64,000 bases of DNA from Charina bottae (Eukaryota; Chordata; Lepidosauria; Squamata; Charinaidae), in NCBI GenBank assembly GCA_023362775.1, contig JALMGJ010000003.1:53855416-53919415 (forward strand), in the 5' to 3' direction. The notes beneath the pieces are model-generated. The model did no database searches. It was given only the letters and a program-made list of their open reading frames with translations, and was not told where the DNA came from. Shown here piece after piece: positions 47,772-59,462 of the stretch. A program made the translations under genes and the position numbers. Numbering within the stretch: position 1 is the stretch's first letter; every line of letters begins with the position of its first letter.

Positions 47772-47990
47772 TGTAAGGTCTCCTTCGAGTCAAGCTTGAC
47801 TCCTGTGATTTAATGAAGGCAGCCATGGAATTTTCTCAGCAATAATACAGAAGTGTTCTAGGATGGTGTTTTGCTTTCCAGTTTAGGCTAGCTTCCTGAG
47901 ATCTTCTGGTGATCTCCCAATCATCTACTAACCAAGTCCAATCTTGTTTAGCTTTTTGAGATCAGGCAAGGCTGAACGGAGCTTAAGCAT
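47772..47990 (-). mobile_element. 5S rRNA-derived SINE
   Basis: On the + strand, tctcccaatcatctactaac and ttagctttttgagatcaggc match the complement of 5S rRNA (assayed from memory of 5S). The other end carries tcaagcttgactcc, the end of the shared tail. Confidence 0.75.
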
Positions 47991-48204
47991 CAGAATGTTT
48001 AAACATCAGGTGTAATTTTTAACCCCCACCCCCTCCCTTCTTAATTGCTGCAAGTCAGTTATTACTTCTGGAAGTTTGGGAAGTCTGCTATTATGTACAT
48101 AATATAATACATAATAGCAGACAGGTGTGTTCCTTCATAAATGGATTTAATTTTTTCTTTTTATTATTGTGTTATTATACCATAATATTTCAAACTATTA
48201 AATA

Positions 48205-48285
48205 AAGTTTCAACTTAATGCTTTATTTATTTATTTATTTATTGATTGATTGATTGATTTATCACCGCCCAACTCCCTCAAAGGC
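48205..48285 (-). mobile_element. L2-like LINE 3' tail
   Basis: ATTT and GATT repeats are followed by tcaccgcccaactccctcaa, the complement of an L2-like tail. Confidence 0.6.
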
Positions 48286-48736
48286 TTTATTATCTATTAG
48301 CAAATAGCCTTTTCACTTGTGTCTAAAGTATAAGTTATAAAAGAATTAAACATTTGCAATAAAATTGCAATGACTCTTATTCTTGATGAGCAAAAAAATG
48401 GTTCGTAATAAAAGAGAACAGCTAGGACCAAGAAAACATGTAGTTGTCAAGAGGATATTCCCAACATACATGAATGTTATATTTAAACCATGGGTTTAAA
48501 TCCATATTTAGCCATGATAGCTGACTATCTTTGAGAACAACCCACTTGAAAATGAAAATAGACCATATTCCTCCACCTCATTTGTGCCGTGCTGAGTTGG
48601 GCGATGATACTAAACTCCAATGAAGGAATGTTGCAGGCCCCAGAACTTTAGAATTGCTGGCAATTAGAAACCCTGTTAAACATGTAAAAAGAACACAACA
48701 GGTGACAGTGCTTTTGTTTTCCTTTTTATTTTCAAG

Positions 48737-48859
48737 CCTTGGTGACCTGCAGCCCCGATGAATTCCAGTGTGGCGATGGGACCTGTATCCATGGAGCTAA
48801 ACAGTGCAACAAAGTGCATGATTGCCCTGATAAAAGCGATGAAGCTGGCTGTGTTAACG
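48737..48859 (+). CDS. LRP8: LRP8 exon, LDL-receptor class A repeat 7
   Basis: This 123-bp exon (41 codons, phase 1 at both ends) encodes LA7. It reads [16 protein letters not shown] at the start and [10 protein letters not shown] near the end, with six cysteines. The wording FQCGDGTC and DEAGC matches LRP8 LA7. The acceptor is a long T-rich tract ending ttcaag. The donor is gtagat, which departs from the gtaagt consensus at two positions and looks weak. The next exon starts only 531 bp downstream, and a 176-bp hAT MITE sits inside that short intron. Confidence 0.95.
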
Positions 48860-49390
48860 GTAGATATGATATGTGTGATAGGTCTTCTGGCATGGGGTGT
48901 AGCAGAAAAAACACTGTTAAAAAGGTCTTAGATGCTAGGGAGTCCTCCATTCCCAAGAAGCAAAACCACTGTTCATCTCAGTATATTGTACTGTTTAGCA
49001 CAGGGCTTTCCAAACTTTTGCCATTGGCGACACACCAACGGCCAGCGCGCAAAGACTCGGAACCGCTGCTGCCGGTGCTTCCGGGTTGCCGCCGCGCTTC
49101 CGGGTTGTCGCGCGACACACTTGGGGCCCCCAGGCGACACAGTACTGTGTCGCGACACACAGTTTGGAAAGCTCTGGTTTAGCATATCCCAGCAGGGAGG
49201 CCTCACCAGTGATATATTTTCTCCCAGGCTCTGTTCTTTGACAAATCCTTTGTCACCATCACATCTAAATATCCTGCTGCTTAACCATATCTCATTTTTT
49301 TCTAATTGCACTCTTGCATCATAATGCATCTTCATTTTCTTGTACCTAATCTAACTTCAGCTGCTTTTCCTTCCTTGCCTGACATAACAG
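48860..49390 (+). other. LRP8: LRP8 intron between LA7 and LA8
   Basis: This short intron (531 bp) has a weak gtagat donor. One third of it (49001-49176) is a hAT MITE with a perfect 8-bp target duplication. The remaining sequence shows a T/C-rich tract about 10-30 bp before the LA8 acceptor. Confidence 0.9.
49001..49176. mobile_element. hAT-type MITE (family 1) between LA7 and LA8 exons
   Basis: The ends are cagggctttccaaact and agtttggaaagctctg. The perfect duplication gtttagca is at 48993-49000 and 49177-49184. It lies 141 bp after the LA7 exon and 214 bp before the LA8 exon of LRP8. Confidence 0.93.
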
Positions 49391-49513
49391 AAGCGACGTG
49401 CGAGAGTCCCACCAAATTTCAGTGTAAGAGTGGAGAGTGCATAGAGGAAGTCAAGGTGTGCGATTCACACAGGGACTGCAGGGACTGGTCCGATGAGCCT
49501 CTAAAAGCATGTG
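49391..49513 (+). CDS. LRP8: LRP8 exon, LDL-receptor class A repeat 8
   Basis: This 123-bp phase-1 exon encodes an eighth LA module, with [14 protein letters not shown] at the start and [12 protein letters not shown] at the end. The closing phrase is nearly that of VLDLR LA8, so the module is homologous to the last repeat of the eight-repeat receptors. From memory, chicken ApoER2 has eight LA repeats while the human reference LRP8 protein has seven, so this species would keep the ancestral set. The acceptor follows acataacag, a poor polypyrimidine tract close to the junction but T/C-rich further upstream. The donor is gtacag, which is also not consensus. Both features suggest the exon could be a skippable cassette (inference). 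Confidence 0.93.
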
Positions 49514-52074
49514 GTACAGTACCTTCTTATTTCTTCCCCCATTTTTAACAATCTCTTCCATGTTCATATGTTTAGGACTATCAGAACAAGAGCATTAACC
49601 ACTAATGCCATTCTTCTTTAGTTTTTCTGCTTACCTTGTCTTTGTGACTGTTGGATGGGGGAAATGGAACTAGAATTTGATTCTTAGGATTTTAGGTTTT
49701 GCATAGTTCCAGGTGAAGTTCTGCATAATCTTAAATGCAATGAATCCCAAACTGATTGCAAGAAACAGATGTGATCACATCACAGAACAGAAAATTCTCA
49801 GTATCCAGGTCTCCTGCTGATGCTAATTATACTTTTTGGTGGTTCTTGTAAATTGCAGAGAAAGTTTATGTGCTTAATCAAGGTAGATATTTTCTTTTTA
49901 TGATTTGATCATTAAAAATGCATGTTGAAAAATTGACACATAGGCCCAGTTCAGGGGTGGAGAAACAGGTCCATGCAGCCTCTGTTTTTGCTCACAGAAA
50001 TTACACATACTGTACGTAGATATTACCTTCAGAAGTATCATTTATCAGACCCTCTAAGGGCCATCCAAGGTAGGCATGTATATTAGCAGGCAGTCATGTG
50101 GCCTTAGCTATGTGCATTGCCATCAGGGACAGGAAACCTACCTGTCTCTTGGATCAAGGGAAATGGATGGCATTCTCATAAGTGCTTGAATAGGGCCATG
50201 AAAAACACACCATTAGTTGAACTTCCCATCATTACGTTTTGATTTGACCCAATATGTTCCTAAGGAAGAAAGTAACATTCATGGAAAAGCTGCAGGTGAT
50301 ATTTTTCCATGAAAGAAAACTGTAGGCAGCTCCTGGGTCAATAAAACCACTACAAGTAATGATATACTGAGAAAAGTCATTAAAGCATGTAATTTGAATA
50401 TACATGACTTGAAGGCTTATTCTAAAATAGCAGATTCCTAATTGCATAATTAAAGAAGCTTGAACTGAATAATACTAATCAACAGTTTTTTCTTTTGACA
50501 TGCTCTTTTTATTGATGTCTGATCATTAACTGGTACAATGCATTCTTTCATTTGTGAAGTATGCAAAAACTCTATGAGGACAGAAAGTGTAAGATCCCAT
50601 TCCAGGAAGATGAAATACAGCCATTTTAACTGATGTGAATATAATGGAACTGTTGCACTGATTAATATGTTCTTGATCATTAAAAGATTCTGTTCTCAAT
50701 TGAAGAGGATATATTTAATTCAGTTGAATTTTTACACAGGAGCTGTTTATACTGCTGGAGTTTTATTGCCTGTTATTTTGTGGCTTTTTATAGGTTCTTA
50801 TAATTTACATAGCATCAGTAATGAAGAGCTGTATCAAATTATTCCTTGGTTGTATTTTATATGTCTTTCTATTTCTGCTAATGCTGCATGCCTGACATTT
50901 TTGGCTAATTATGAGCTTTACCTTAGTATAGGTGTGGGTAACCTATGCGCTTTCAGAAGTTGTAGGCTACAATTCCCATCATCCCTGTCCATTGCCCATT
51001 GTGGTTGAAGGTCTCAACAACTTTTGGAAGGATATATTCTTTCAAATGAATCAGTGCTGGACTGAATAAATGTGAACAAACAGAAACTAAATCCAGACAA
51101 GGCAGATGTTCATGGTTGTTAGCCTGTCCTTAATAACAAGGATTGCTCTTGGGTAACCAATGGCTGAGGTCTCCTCCAATTCCTTTTATCAGGTTTGGCT
51201 GTAACCTTTTTTGAAAGAGAGAGATGTTGCTTTAGCATCATATTGTCTGGGCAACCTCTAGATTAAACTACTGCATTGAACTCTGTGTTGAACTGCCTTG
51301 GATAGCATTTCAAAAATTGAACTATTTTTTTTTACACGGGAGACTATTGTGTTAGTATTACGAGTGCTTGCCTGGGTGTCATTTTGTTGTGAGTGAAATT
51401 CACTATGAAATATTTAAACTTAAGTCTTAAATGATCGTAGACAGAGATGCCCAGTCTCTGTGGCCCCAGAGATAGACATGGCCTCTCCAAAAGATGTCAG
51501 TTAAGTTTTCATTTTTAATCTGAGAGAGGGGAAAGCTATGAAGCACATGATGTAGGGCTGATCATATTGATTGATTAATATTTAATTAATTTAGTTATTC
51601 TGTTTAAATGAAATCCAGTTGACTGTTTTGTCCCAGTCCCTGTCAAATCACTGAAAGGCCTAATGAAGCCTTCTGCTTTAGAACTAGAACCCTTTAAGAA
51701 CTGTTTTGCTTCCTGTGAGCCTCCCTGGATGTTAGGATCCCTATCCATAACTCTCCTATGCATGTCTTTTCACCTGATGTAAATACAGCATCTTCTAGGA
51801 GTGAGGTCTTTTCTGTAATAGTATCACATATCTGGAGCCCTCCTCCCACCCCCTACATTGAATTTCTACTTTAAATTTAAATGTAATAATATATATTGTT
51901 GTGGGCCTGTTTTCTGCAGAAAGGAGAAGTAAATAGTGTGAGCTCAAAATGGCACTTGTTCAAGGCATTTGGTGACTGTAGTCCTGAGACAGAGGTGGAG
52001 TTCCAATGCTCTCCTTCGTATCCCTGTGCAGAAAACCAGGAATCCTTTCAATGTAATATCAGCAGGGGACAGCA

Positions 52075-52255
52075 CCTGGCTGCCTTTCTTAGAATCAGAA
52101 GCTAAGCAGAGTCATGCCTGGTTAGTACTTGGATGGGAGATCTTAGGACATTCTAGTATAGTACTGTGAGGTAGACTGGGAAGCCAAGCAGCATCCTGGG
52201 AAAAGGCAATGGCAAACTACTTCCATTTTGCTACTGAAAAAAATGACACAGAAAT
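52075..52255 (+). mobile_element. 5S rRNA-derived SINE
   Basis: The words gaagctaagcagagtcatg and ctggttagtacttggatggg are nearly unchanged 5S rRNA sequence, containing the internal promoter region and beyond. They are followed by aaaaggcaatggcaaactac, which is the Sauria-type tail module. It is too short and rearranged to be a 5S gene. Confidence 0.8.
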
Positions 52256-54477
52256 GTACAGTAGTCTTAAATGTTAAAGGAGACTTTAACTTTTTCCAGT
52301 GTGGGAGTGAAATGTGATAAAAACATAAATTTGATAATGAAACCATTTACCTCAAGACAACTGCCTGGAGGCATACTAATCACAGTCTGTTTCTTGGAAG
52401 CTATTGCACCTATTGGAGCAATAAATATATATTTATTTAAAATATAGAGTGATTTGCTGAAGCTAGACTGTTGGTGGAAGCTACTGTATATGCCTCTCAC
52501 TACCAGCCTTTCCACAGATACAGAACACTTGCACTGCATGACCCATTCACCCTCTGGGCTACAGTAAAACAGTTAGGAAACTTGGCATTCTAGGTTGCAG
52601 AGAAGAAAGACATGGCTCTCCTGGAAGGCCTTTAGGGATTGATTTAGTCTGATGAGATAACGATGCCAGGAAATTGGTTTGAAGTAGTTATTCTTCGTTA
52701 TTGTTGTGTTTGCCTTCCATGTGATTATTGTATTTAACTGTAATTTATTACTGTACTGTATGCTGCTTAGAGCCCATAGGAATGAAGTGGCATGGAAATG
52801 TAATACATATATACATACCAATTAAAATGGAAAATGGTCACAAGAGTTTCAGTCTCATTTAGCCTAATTGGCTTGTGGTGTGTGGTGTAAGCAAGAGTTA
52901 TGGACAGGATCAGACTGAATGATAAGCAGTAGCCCAAATGCACCACCATGTTCTTAGCTCTGCAATAAACTTACTGCTGTTAATAACTTTCTGAACTGTG
53001 AGCTTTCTGCTCAGAATTGGGGGTTTTGCTGCAATCAGATGTTGCGGACATTTTTCCAGTGCAGTGTATTCCTCCTGTTAATTTATTCCCCAGCATCTTT
53101 TATCGTTAAATGAAAGAATCGAAGGAAGTGCACCATTTGCTTTTCTCATGTGTTACATATCTGGGATGGTCCAACAAAAATTCGTACCCCAGGATTCTTA
53201 GACATTTAACTGCACAGCAAATCTCACAATAAAAGAAAGACATTTTGTCCCTCACTTTGGGTAGGTTAATTGAAAAGACAAGTGAATTGTTGTTTCAGGA
53301 ATTGAAATGACTTCCTTCAACCCCTTTGGCAATTTACAGTAGCCAAGATAAAATTGGAGTAGATTTTCCATTTTAGTTTCTGCCATTGGGGGAACAAATG
53401 ACCTGGGCTCTGCTTGTCTCAGGTGTGCGCAGGATTATTACAGGCAGGGTGTTATTTTACTCAAATGGAATAAATGAAATAGATTGCAAAGGTTTGGGGG
53501 GAGCATTTGGTGTTCGTATCGGTCAGCAATAGGTAGGAGTGGACATACAGATTCCAGTGGGTTGGGTTTTTTTTCTTTTCAGGAAGCATTTTTATAGTTT
53601 AGAACTGTTAGCATAGTGACAAAGAGCAGCATGGAAGAAAGTCTCAAATAGGGGTCAGATCTAGGGATAATAGGACCAGGATAGATCCACTCTTTTGATA
53701 TTCTTTAACTTTTTTTTAACGGTGCACTTACAGTGCCACTGTGTTCTTGGAAGAATACAAGCTTCCTCCCTAGCATTATCTGGAATGCCATGTATTATGC
53801 TTTGAAAATTTTACTCTTTATTTACCCACAGGGGAATTATTTGCAACTCTACTTTTAGTACCTCCTTTTTTAGGAATTCCCACCTATCTTGAACTCCTTT
53901 CCTCATTGGCTTTTCCTGTCATAGAAGCTTACTTCTCTGAGTTTATTGAGGTCCACTATCTTGACATCAAATATTCTCATACAACTGTACTCAGTTTTGG
54001 TTTCCCTTAAAATGAAGAATTCTAGTATTACACAGTCACTTGTCCTCAGTGATATTGCTAGTGGCTTTTGCTCAACTAAGTCTTTCCTATTGGTCAGTAT
54101 CAGGTCAAGGACAGCTGATCATCCTCTGTTTTCTGAAGGACAAACTCTAAAGTCAGGAATTTCCTGGAGGACACAGTTTGCAAAATTTTTCTTCCAAGAG
54201 ACATTGGAATAATTAAACTTTCCAATGGCTTCCTCTTGGGAACAACATATGGCCTTTGTTATTCACTATCTCATTATCCACAGTCTTCCATTATTAAATA
54301 GAGACCAGATCTTGATATGTGTGTAAGGGCTTCTGTATATCACAGTTTTGACCTTGGTTCTTATTACTTTACATATGTGTAGGGAAGCTTTTGCACCTGA
54401 GTAAACTAGAATTTTGAGGCTTAGGACATCTGCACAATGTACCTGCATTTGCTCCTGTTCATGCTTCACTGTAGCAA

Positions 54478-54857
54478 TCTGTAGCTTGAATCATGTCAAC
54501 TGGATTTCTATTTTCTCAGTGGAAACGTTTCGCTCCTTATCCAAGGAGCTTCTTCAGTCTGAGCAAAGTTAGTAAGGGAATCCTTAAATATGTTTCTAGG
54601 GTGGCTGTGTGACCTTGCACCTGGGGCTAGGTCATGGTTATTTTGAGATGTTTATTTCTAAGTCCCTTTATCATCTAAAGGAGGGTCGTTAAGATTACCC
54701 TGCTGCTGTTGAGCTTGCGAAATGGTCTTAATCTTCCTAGGCACAGAAGACAAAGCAGGGAGGAAAATAGGGGAAAGATTGTGCCTGAGGCCCCCACCTC
54801 TATTCAAGGAAGGATTTTCCAAGTTGGCATAAATGGATTCCTTGACCCCTCCCTCAA
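54478..54857 (-). mobile_element. Penelope-like element, truncated copy
   Basis: This minus-strand copy starts at the internal point ctgtagcttgaatcatg, without the terminal 35 bases. It extends through the hammerhead-like motif (about 54517-54558) and the end of the endonuclease frame to gaggggtcaagg-like sequence. It ends in tgacccct-ccctca-aggggtca, an 8-bp inverted repeat that could be a minimal foldback junction. No clear target duplication was seen. Confidence 0.85.
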
Positions 54858-56009
54858 GGGGTCAGCTTGGTTGTATGGCTTTCTTGTGGCAGCTGGCCAC
54901 TGCCTTCAGTGTGACCCCCTCAGCACATGATGTAGGAAGATATGTGGCTCATGCTGGTTTTTCTGTTCCAAACAACTCTTTCATTACCTCAGTAGAGGGG
55001 CCTCTGAAGCATGCCACTAGACTCCATGCTGTGTGGAGATTATTGCAGCTCTGCACCATCAAAGTGAGTTGTGAGTTTGGCAGAGCAGAGGAGGCAACAT
55101 GCCTGTGTAGTACAAGTGAGTCACCAGCTGAACAAATTGGTCCAAAGAAGAAGGCTAGCTCCTCTGGGAAAGCCATGTGGAGCCTCATGCCTGGGCTTAT
55201 CTGGCAAGCTCTACCATGACAGAGTGAGGAGGAGGCACAAATGCAGGTACACCGCACAGGTGAACACTATGGAAGGAAGAGGGAGGAAATGCTTGAGGGA
55301 GAAAGAGGACAATCTTAAGATCCAGAACCTAACCCCCCAAATTCCCCAATAATTCAAGGTTCATTATCTGCAGGTCAAATATCTGCTGTTTTGGAAAGGA
55401 ACCACAACAAACAACAAAGACCACTACATGTCCCAATGATCTGCTCTCTAAGGGAGAGCCAGTTGCTTGCTAGATTTGGCCCAACTCATGTCATCAATCA
55501 TATTCCCCGAGCTATAAACTGTTCAACCATAGTTGTGAGAAACAGTTAAAGAACAACTATGTCGCTTGTACACCCTTGTGTGGCTTTAGTTATTGTAAGT
55601 GACTTCAAGCTTATTTGTTATATAGAATCCAAGCAACACATCCATAGATTTGCAATTCGCTAATGCAGTTCACTGATGCAATTCATAATTCAGGAAAAAA
55701 TGAAAAGAGAAGGAAAATAATTCCATTGCTATTGGCATTAAGATTTACAAACCTTTGATGTTAATATAAGATACAAGATCCATCCAGCCTTCGGTTATAT
55801 TTTCATTTCTGGACTTTCCCTTTGCTAATGCCATTATGTACAATTATTTTATTTTATGAGCTATTGGCTTTTTAAGATCCATATCTTAAATTGTAAAATA
55901 ATTGTAAGATGCTTGTTTTATTGTACATTATTTCAGTTTTTTCTATACCTGTTTTGGGATTAGTGTCAGTAAAAAGCAGGTTCTTCATACAGATAACTGT
56001 AACTTCTCA

Positions 56010-56153
56010 CTAGAAGAGCCTTCCGCAACCTGGTGTCTTCTAGATGTTGAAGGAATACAGTTCCTACAGTTCCCACCTGTTGGCAATGCTGGCTCTGAAT
56101 TCTAGTAGCGTGAGACTTAGTATATCTGGAGGGCATCCAGTTGGAAAAAGCTG
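56010..56153. mobile_element. Remnant of palindromic MITE (family 4)
   Basis: The pattern gccttccgcaacctggtgtc at the left and tctggagggcatccagttgg at the right matches the ends of family 4. The interior is degraded. A further remnant of the family lies at about 50935-51010. Confidence 0.6.
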
Positions 56154-56516
56154 GGCCAGAAGCAGTTGACATTTCTGGATTCTTATTGCTTGCTTATTTT
56201 ATAGCCTAACCTTTCATATATAGTTCTGATCCATTAGAAGAACATTCTTGCCAAATTATTCTGTTTGCAGGTTTAGGATCTTAAGTATGGGCTTGGGGTT
56301 AGAGTAACTACTGCATTATTTTTAGTTAGCTCATTCATAATTTAAAATCTTTATCCTGCTGTTGTGCCTATGGAGTAGAATAAATGAGCGCTTATATTTT
56401 AGATACAAATTAAACCAAAGTTCCATGAGTAAGTTGTCTTAAGAAAATTCAGATTTCTGCATCTTAGAAGAAAAGAGGTTTTCATGTCTATTTCTATTTA
56501 AGTAAACTTTTTAGTG

Positions 56517-56805
56517 CAGAGCTTTCCAAACTTTTCATGCTGGTGACACAGACCAATGGCGGCAGCGGTGGCGCGGCCTGCGGTGTCCTGGTGTGTCGCG
56601 CGAAAACCCACAAGCGCTGAGGGGGGGGGACTGGAAGAAGCTGCATCCCCACCAATCAGCTCCACGGCGGCAGTGGCGGCGCTGATTGGCAGGGGTGCCG
56701 CTTCTTCCGGTTCCCCCCATTAGCGTTTCTGGGTTTTCACGTGACACACCAGGACACCGCAGGCGACACAGTAGTGTGTCGCAACACACACTTTGGAAAG
56801 CTGTG
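56517..56805. mobile_element. hAT-type MITE (family 1) near EGF-A acceptor
   Basis: The ends are cagagctttccaaact and actttggaaagctgtg. The perfect duplication ttttagtg is at 56509-56516 and 56806-56813. It ends 93 bp upstream of the EGF-A exon of LRP8. Confidence 0.92.
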
Positions 56806-56898
56806 TTTTAGTGGTTTCTGGGAATAACTGAAACCATTTAACATTTAACAGTCTTATGGCAGAACTCAGATTTAATCTAAATAATATCACTCTTCTAG

Positions 56899-57018
56899 AT
56901 GTGAATGAATGTGCCCTGAACAATGGTGGTTGCTCCCACATTTGCAGAGACTTGAAGATTGGCTATGAATGCGAATGTCCTCCTGGATACAAGCTTATGG
57001 ACAAGAAAACATGTGGAG
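56899..57018 (+). CDS. LRP8: LRP8 exon, EGF-like module A
   Basis: This 120-bp exon (phase 1 at both ends) encodes a calcium-binding EGF module. It begins [16 protein letters not shown], contains [10 protein letters not shown] and ends DKKTCG. It corresponds to the first EGF repeat, which joins the ligand-binding LA array to the propeller in LDLR-family receptors. The D-x-N-E start and the later aromatic position fit calcium-binding EGF domains. The phrase CSHIC-DLKIG matches LRP8. The acceptor is tcttctag and the donor gtaatt. A hAT MITE ends only 93 bp upstream of the acceptor junction. Confidence 0.96.
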
Positions 57019-57136
57019 GTAATTTGCACAGAAACAGTAGCCATCAGTGTTTCACTGCACATACAAATACTTGCAGATGTCCCATGATCTGATAGCTCAA
57101 TTTCTAATTATTGATTATTTTAAACTCTCCTTCTAG
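57019..57136 (+). other. LRP8: LRP8 intron between EGF-A and EGF-B
   Basis: This is a very short intron of 118 bp with a gtaatt donor and a tccttctag acceptor. It contains no repeat. Confidence 0.93.
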
Positions 57137-57262
57137 ACATAGATGAATGTGAGAATCCAGATGTGTGTAGCCAGATCTGCATTAACTACAAGGGGGACTA
57201 TAAATGTGAATGTTATGATGGTTATGAAATGGACACCCTGTCTAAAAACTGCAAAGCCATAG
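57137..57262 (+). CDS. LRP8: LRP8 exon, EGF-like module B
   Basis: This 126-bp exon (42 codons, phase 1) encodes the second calcium-binding EGF module. It reads [15 protein letters not shown], then [10 protein letters not shown], then [10 protein letters not shown]. The intron before it is only 118 bp, while all other introns here except the LA7-LA8 intron are several kilobases. The acceptor is tccttctag and the donor gtaaga. LRP8 identity is supported by CSQIC-NYKG and GYEMD-LTKNC-like wording. In the receptor this pair of EGF modules stabilises the ligand-binding arm and takes part in pH-dependent release (known for LDLR). Confidence 0.96.
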
Positions 57263-57728
57263 GTAAGAAGATGCTCAATTCCATTTTGCGTGGATCTTTT
57301 AAAAATCACACAGTTCCATCTAAGACTATTTATAAATGTCCATCTTCCCTGCCTATAGTAACTCTGTTTTATTTAGTTTAAGCCTCAGCTGGTTCATCCC
57401 CATCCATCTCCAAAATTCTACAGCTTCCTGGGCTGAATATCATCTGCATTTTGACGCTTGAGCCCAACTTCTGAATAACTTCCCCCATTTTTATGTAGAT
57501 GTTAAAAGCACAGGGGACAAGATGGAACTTTGCAGCACCGCTTCATTTCCCTGGGGTGGAACAAAAATCTTCCAGCATCATTTTCTGATATCATTTTTTA
57601 AAACCGTCTTTTGCTATAATCTTTTTTCGTTTTTTTTTAATTAAATACAAAAAAAAGAAGACAAAAAATTATAAAAGAAGACAAAAAACTAAAATTTTCT
57701 GAAATAGGTGTCCAGAAAGGACTAGAAT

Positions 57729-58042
57729 AGGGTTTCTCAAGCAGGGTTCCATGGAACTCTAGGGTTCCACAAGAGGTCACCAGGGGTTCCCTGGGAAATC
57801 ACGATTTATTTTAAAAACTATTTCAAATTCGGGCAACTTCACATTAAAGAGGTAAGTTCCATTCTTTATTTTTAGTTTAAGAACACTGTTAATGCATAAT
57901 ACTGTATACAAGCCTAGACATGAAGCAAATATAATAATTTTGTAACTTCTGGCCTATATGTGAGCCTGAATGTGCAGGGTTCCCTGAGGCCTGAAAAATA
58001 TTTCAAGGGTTCCTCCAGGGTCAAAAGGTTGAGAAAGGCTGG
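57729..58042. mobile_element. hAT-type MITE (family 3)
   Basis: The ends are agggtttctcaagc and gttgagaaaggctgg. The flanks actagaat (57721-57728) and actagact (58043-58050) agree at seven of eight. The ends carry agggttcc repeats. Confidence 0.85.
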
Positions 58043-58433
58043 ACTAGACTAATAATAACATTGTGCCTTCTGTGCTCAATCCAGAATGTTATCATAGTTT
58101 TTTCCAAGAGCCAGAAGAACTCATGAGGTTTCACTCCCCCCTACACACATACCCCTGTCCCCTAACATGTGAACCACCAAGGCAAAACAAAACTCTGTGT
58201 GTACCTCTCAGTATTGCAGACAATATACATTATGCCTTCAAAACAAACCCTGCTTTTTTATGTTACCGCTCTTTATAAAATGCCAGGATGGATAGAGCAG
58301 GGAAAGAAAAGGGTAGGGCTGGGACTGGCAGACCTAACTTCCAGTCGGAGGGGTATGATTCATCTAAGGCTCTTTAATCATAGCATCTTTGGCAAAGGAT
58401 ATTATATTAGCCTTTGCCTACAAATATATTTAA

Positions 58434-58771
58434 GGGGCGTGGTGGCTCAGCGGGTAAGACGCCAGGCTTGTCGATCGGAAGGTCGCAAGTTCGGAGGTTC
58501 GAATCCCTAGCCCCGCGTGACGGAGTGAGCTCCCGCACTCGCCCCAGCTCTTGCCAACCTAGCAATTCGAAAGCATGCAAATGCAAGTAGATGAATAGGT
58601 ACCACTTTGGTGGGAATGTAACAGCGTTCCGCGTGCGTCATGCCGGCCACATGACTGCGGAAGCATCTTCGGACAACGCTGGCTCTTCGGCTAACGAACG
58701 GAGATGAGCACCGGCCCCTAGAGTCAGACACGACTGCACAAATGTGGGGGGGAACCTTTACCTTTACCTTA
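58434..58771 (+). mobile_element. tRNA-derived SINE, well preserved
   Basis: The head ggggcgtggtggctcagcgg carries a clear A box. The B box is ggttcgaatcc and the tail is aacctttacctttacc. The duplication tacaaatata is at 58419-58428 and 58770-58779. It sits in the intron before the propeller exon. Confidence 0.92.
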
Positions 58772-59462
58772 CAAATATACTATTTAAATTTTGCTTGAAA
58801 ATAAAAGAGGTTATGGGTACTTTCTTCTTCATCTGACTAATATTGGACAGGGCTTATACCAACCTAAGGGGCAAATATCCCTGCAAATGGAATCTACTTC
58901 TCTCATAAACAATAAAACCCTTATAGGAACTTCTCTTTTTTTAAAAAAAAAAGTCAGTATTTTAAGGAGCACAGCTCCTTAGGCATTTCATTCTAGTGGG
59001 TGAAAGCTGGATTTCAGAATCTCACTCCTTGGAGCAGAGCCAAAGGAGAATGCTTCTAATCTGATCTGAATCAAAGTGGTCTGTTCTCCAAAATACTAAT
59101 GTGGATGTATACTCCTAATGATTGCTGCTTTTCTTCTTTCATAAAGAGTTATGGAGGGAGATGAAACCCACTCGTTAGTAACAACCATCATAGCTAATAA
59201 TTTCATTAGGATTCTAAGCTATAAAAATGTGTGGTGTTAAGAATGTATATATCCCTCAAAGAGATACCAACCTCATGCCATTTAAAGACAAATGTATTTG
59301 GAAAAAGCTATATGTAAAGGTGAAGGAAAAATTAGTTTTATCTCAGAAATGTTTTCCAAAAAGAGATACGATGGATCACTAATCAGATTAAATTAAGCAA
59401 AATTTGATGCACAAAATTCAGAAGATAAACCATACCTACTTCAGCCTCTGTGAATGATATAA

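Larger units (their letters stand above)
42751..48736 (+). other. LRP8: LRP8 intron between LA6 and LA7
   Basis: This is a 5,986-bp intron. It contains a target-site-flanked RTE/BovB-like fragment (44463-44922), a BovB fragment in the other orientation (45859-46238), a TG/TA tract (46979-47240), a 5S-derived SINE (47772-47990) and an L2-like tail near 48205-48285. Nothing recognisable was seen in 42760-44440, 44940-45825, 46245-46970 or 47245-47765. Confidence 0.85.
49514..56898 (+). other. LRP8: LRP8 intron between LA8 and EGF-A
   Basis: This 7,385-bp intron contains a 5S-derived SINE (about 52075-52255), a truncated Penelope copy (54478-54857), palindromic MITE remnants (50935-51010 and 56010-56153) and a hAT MITE (56517-56805). 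In mammals a small alternative exon with a furin site can lie between the LA array and EGF-A (known for mouse). I could not identify a convincing counterpart. The segments 49550-50930, 51020-52070, 52260-54470 and 54860-56000 hold nothing I recognise. Confidence 0.85.

Noticed and set aside
52090..52145. A functional 5S rRNA gene
   Set aside because: Only the 3' half is similar, it carries substitutions, and it runs into a SINE tail instead of a terminator.
53939..54212. Open frame with transposon-like flavour (caggtcaaggacagctgatc)
   Set aside because: It could be a decayed LINE piece, but I could not place it in any family with confidence.
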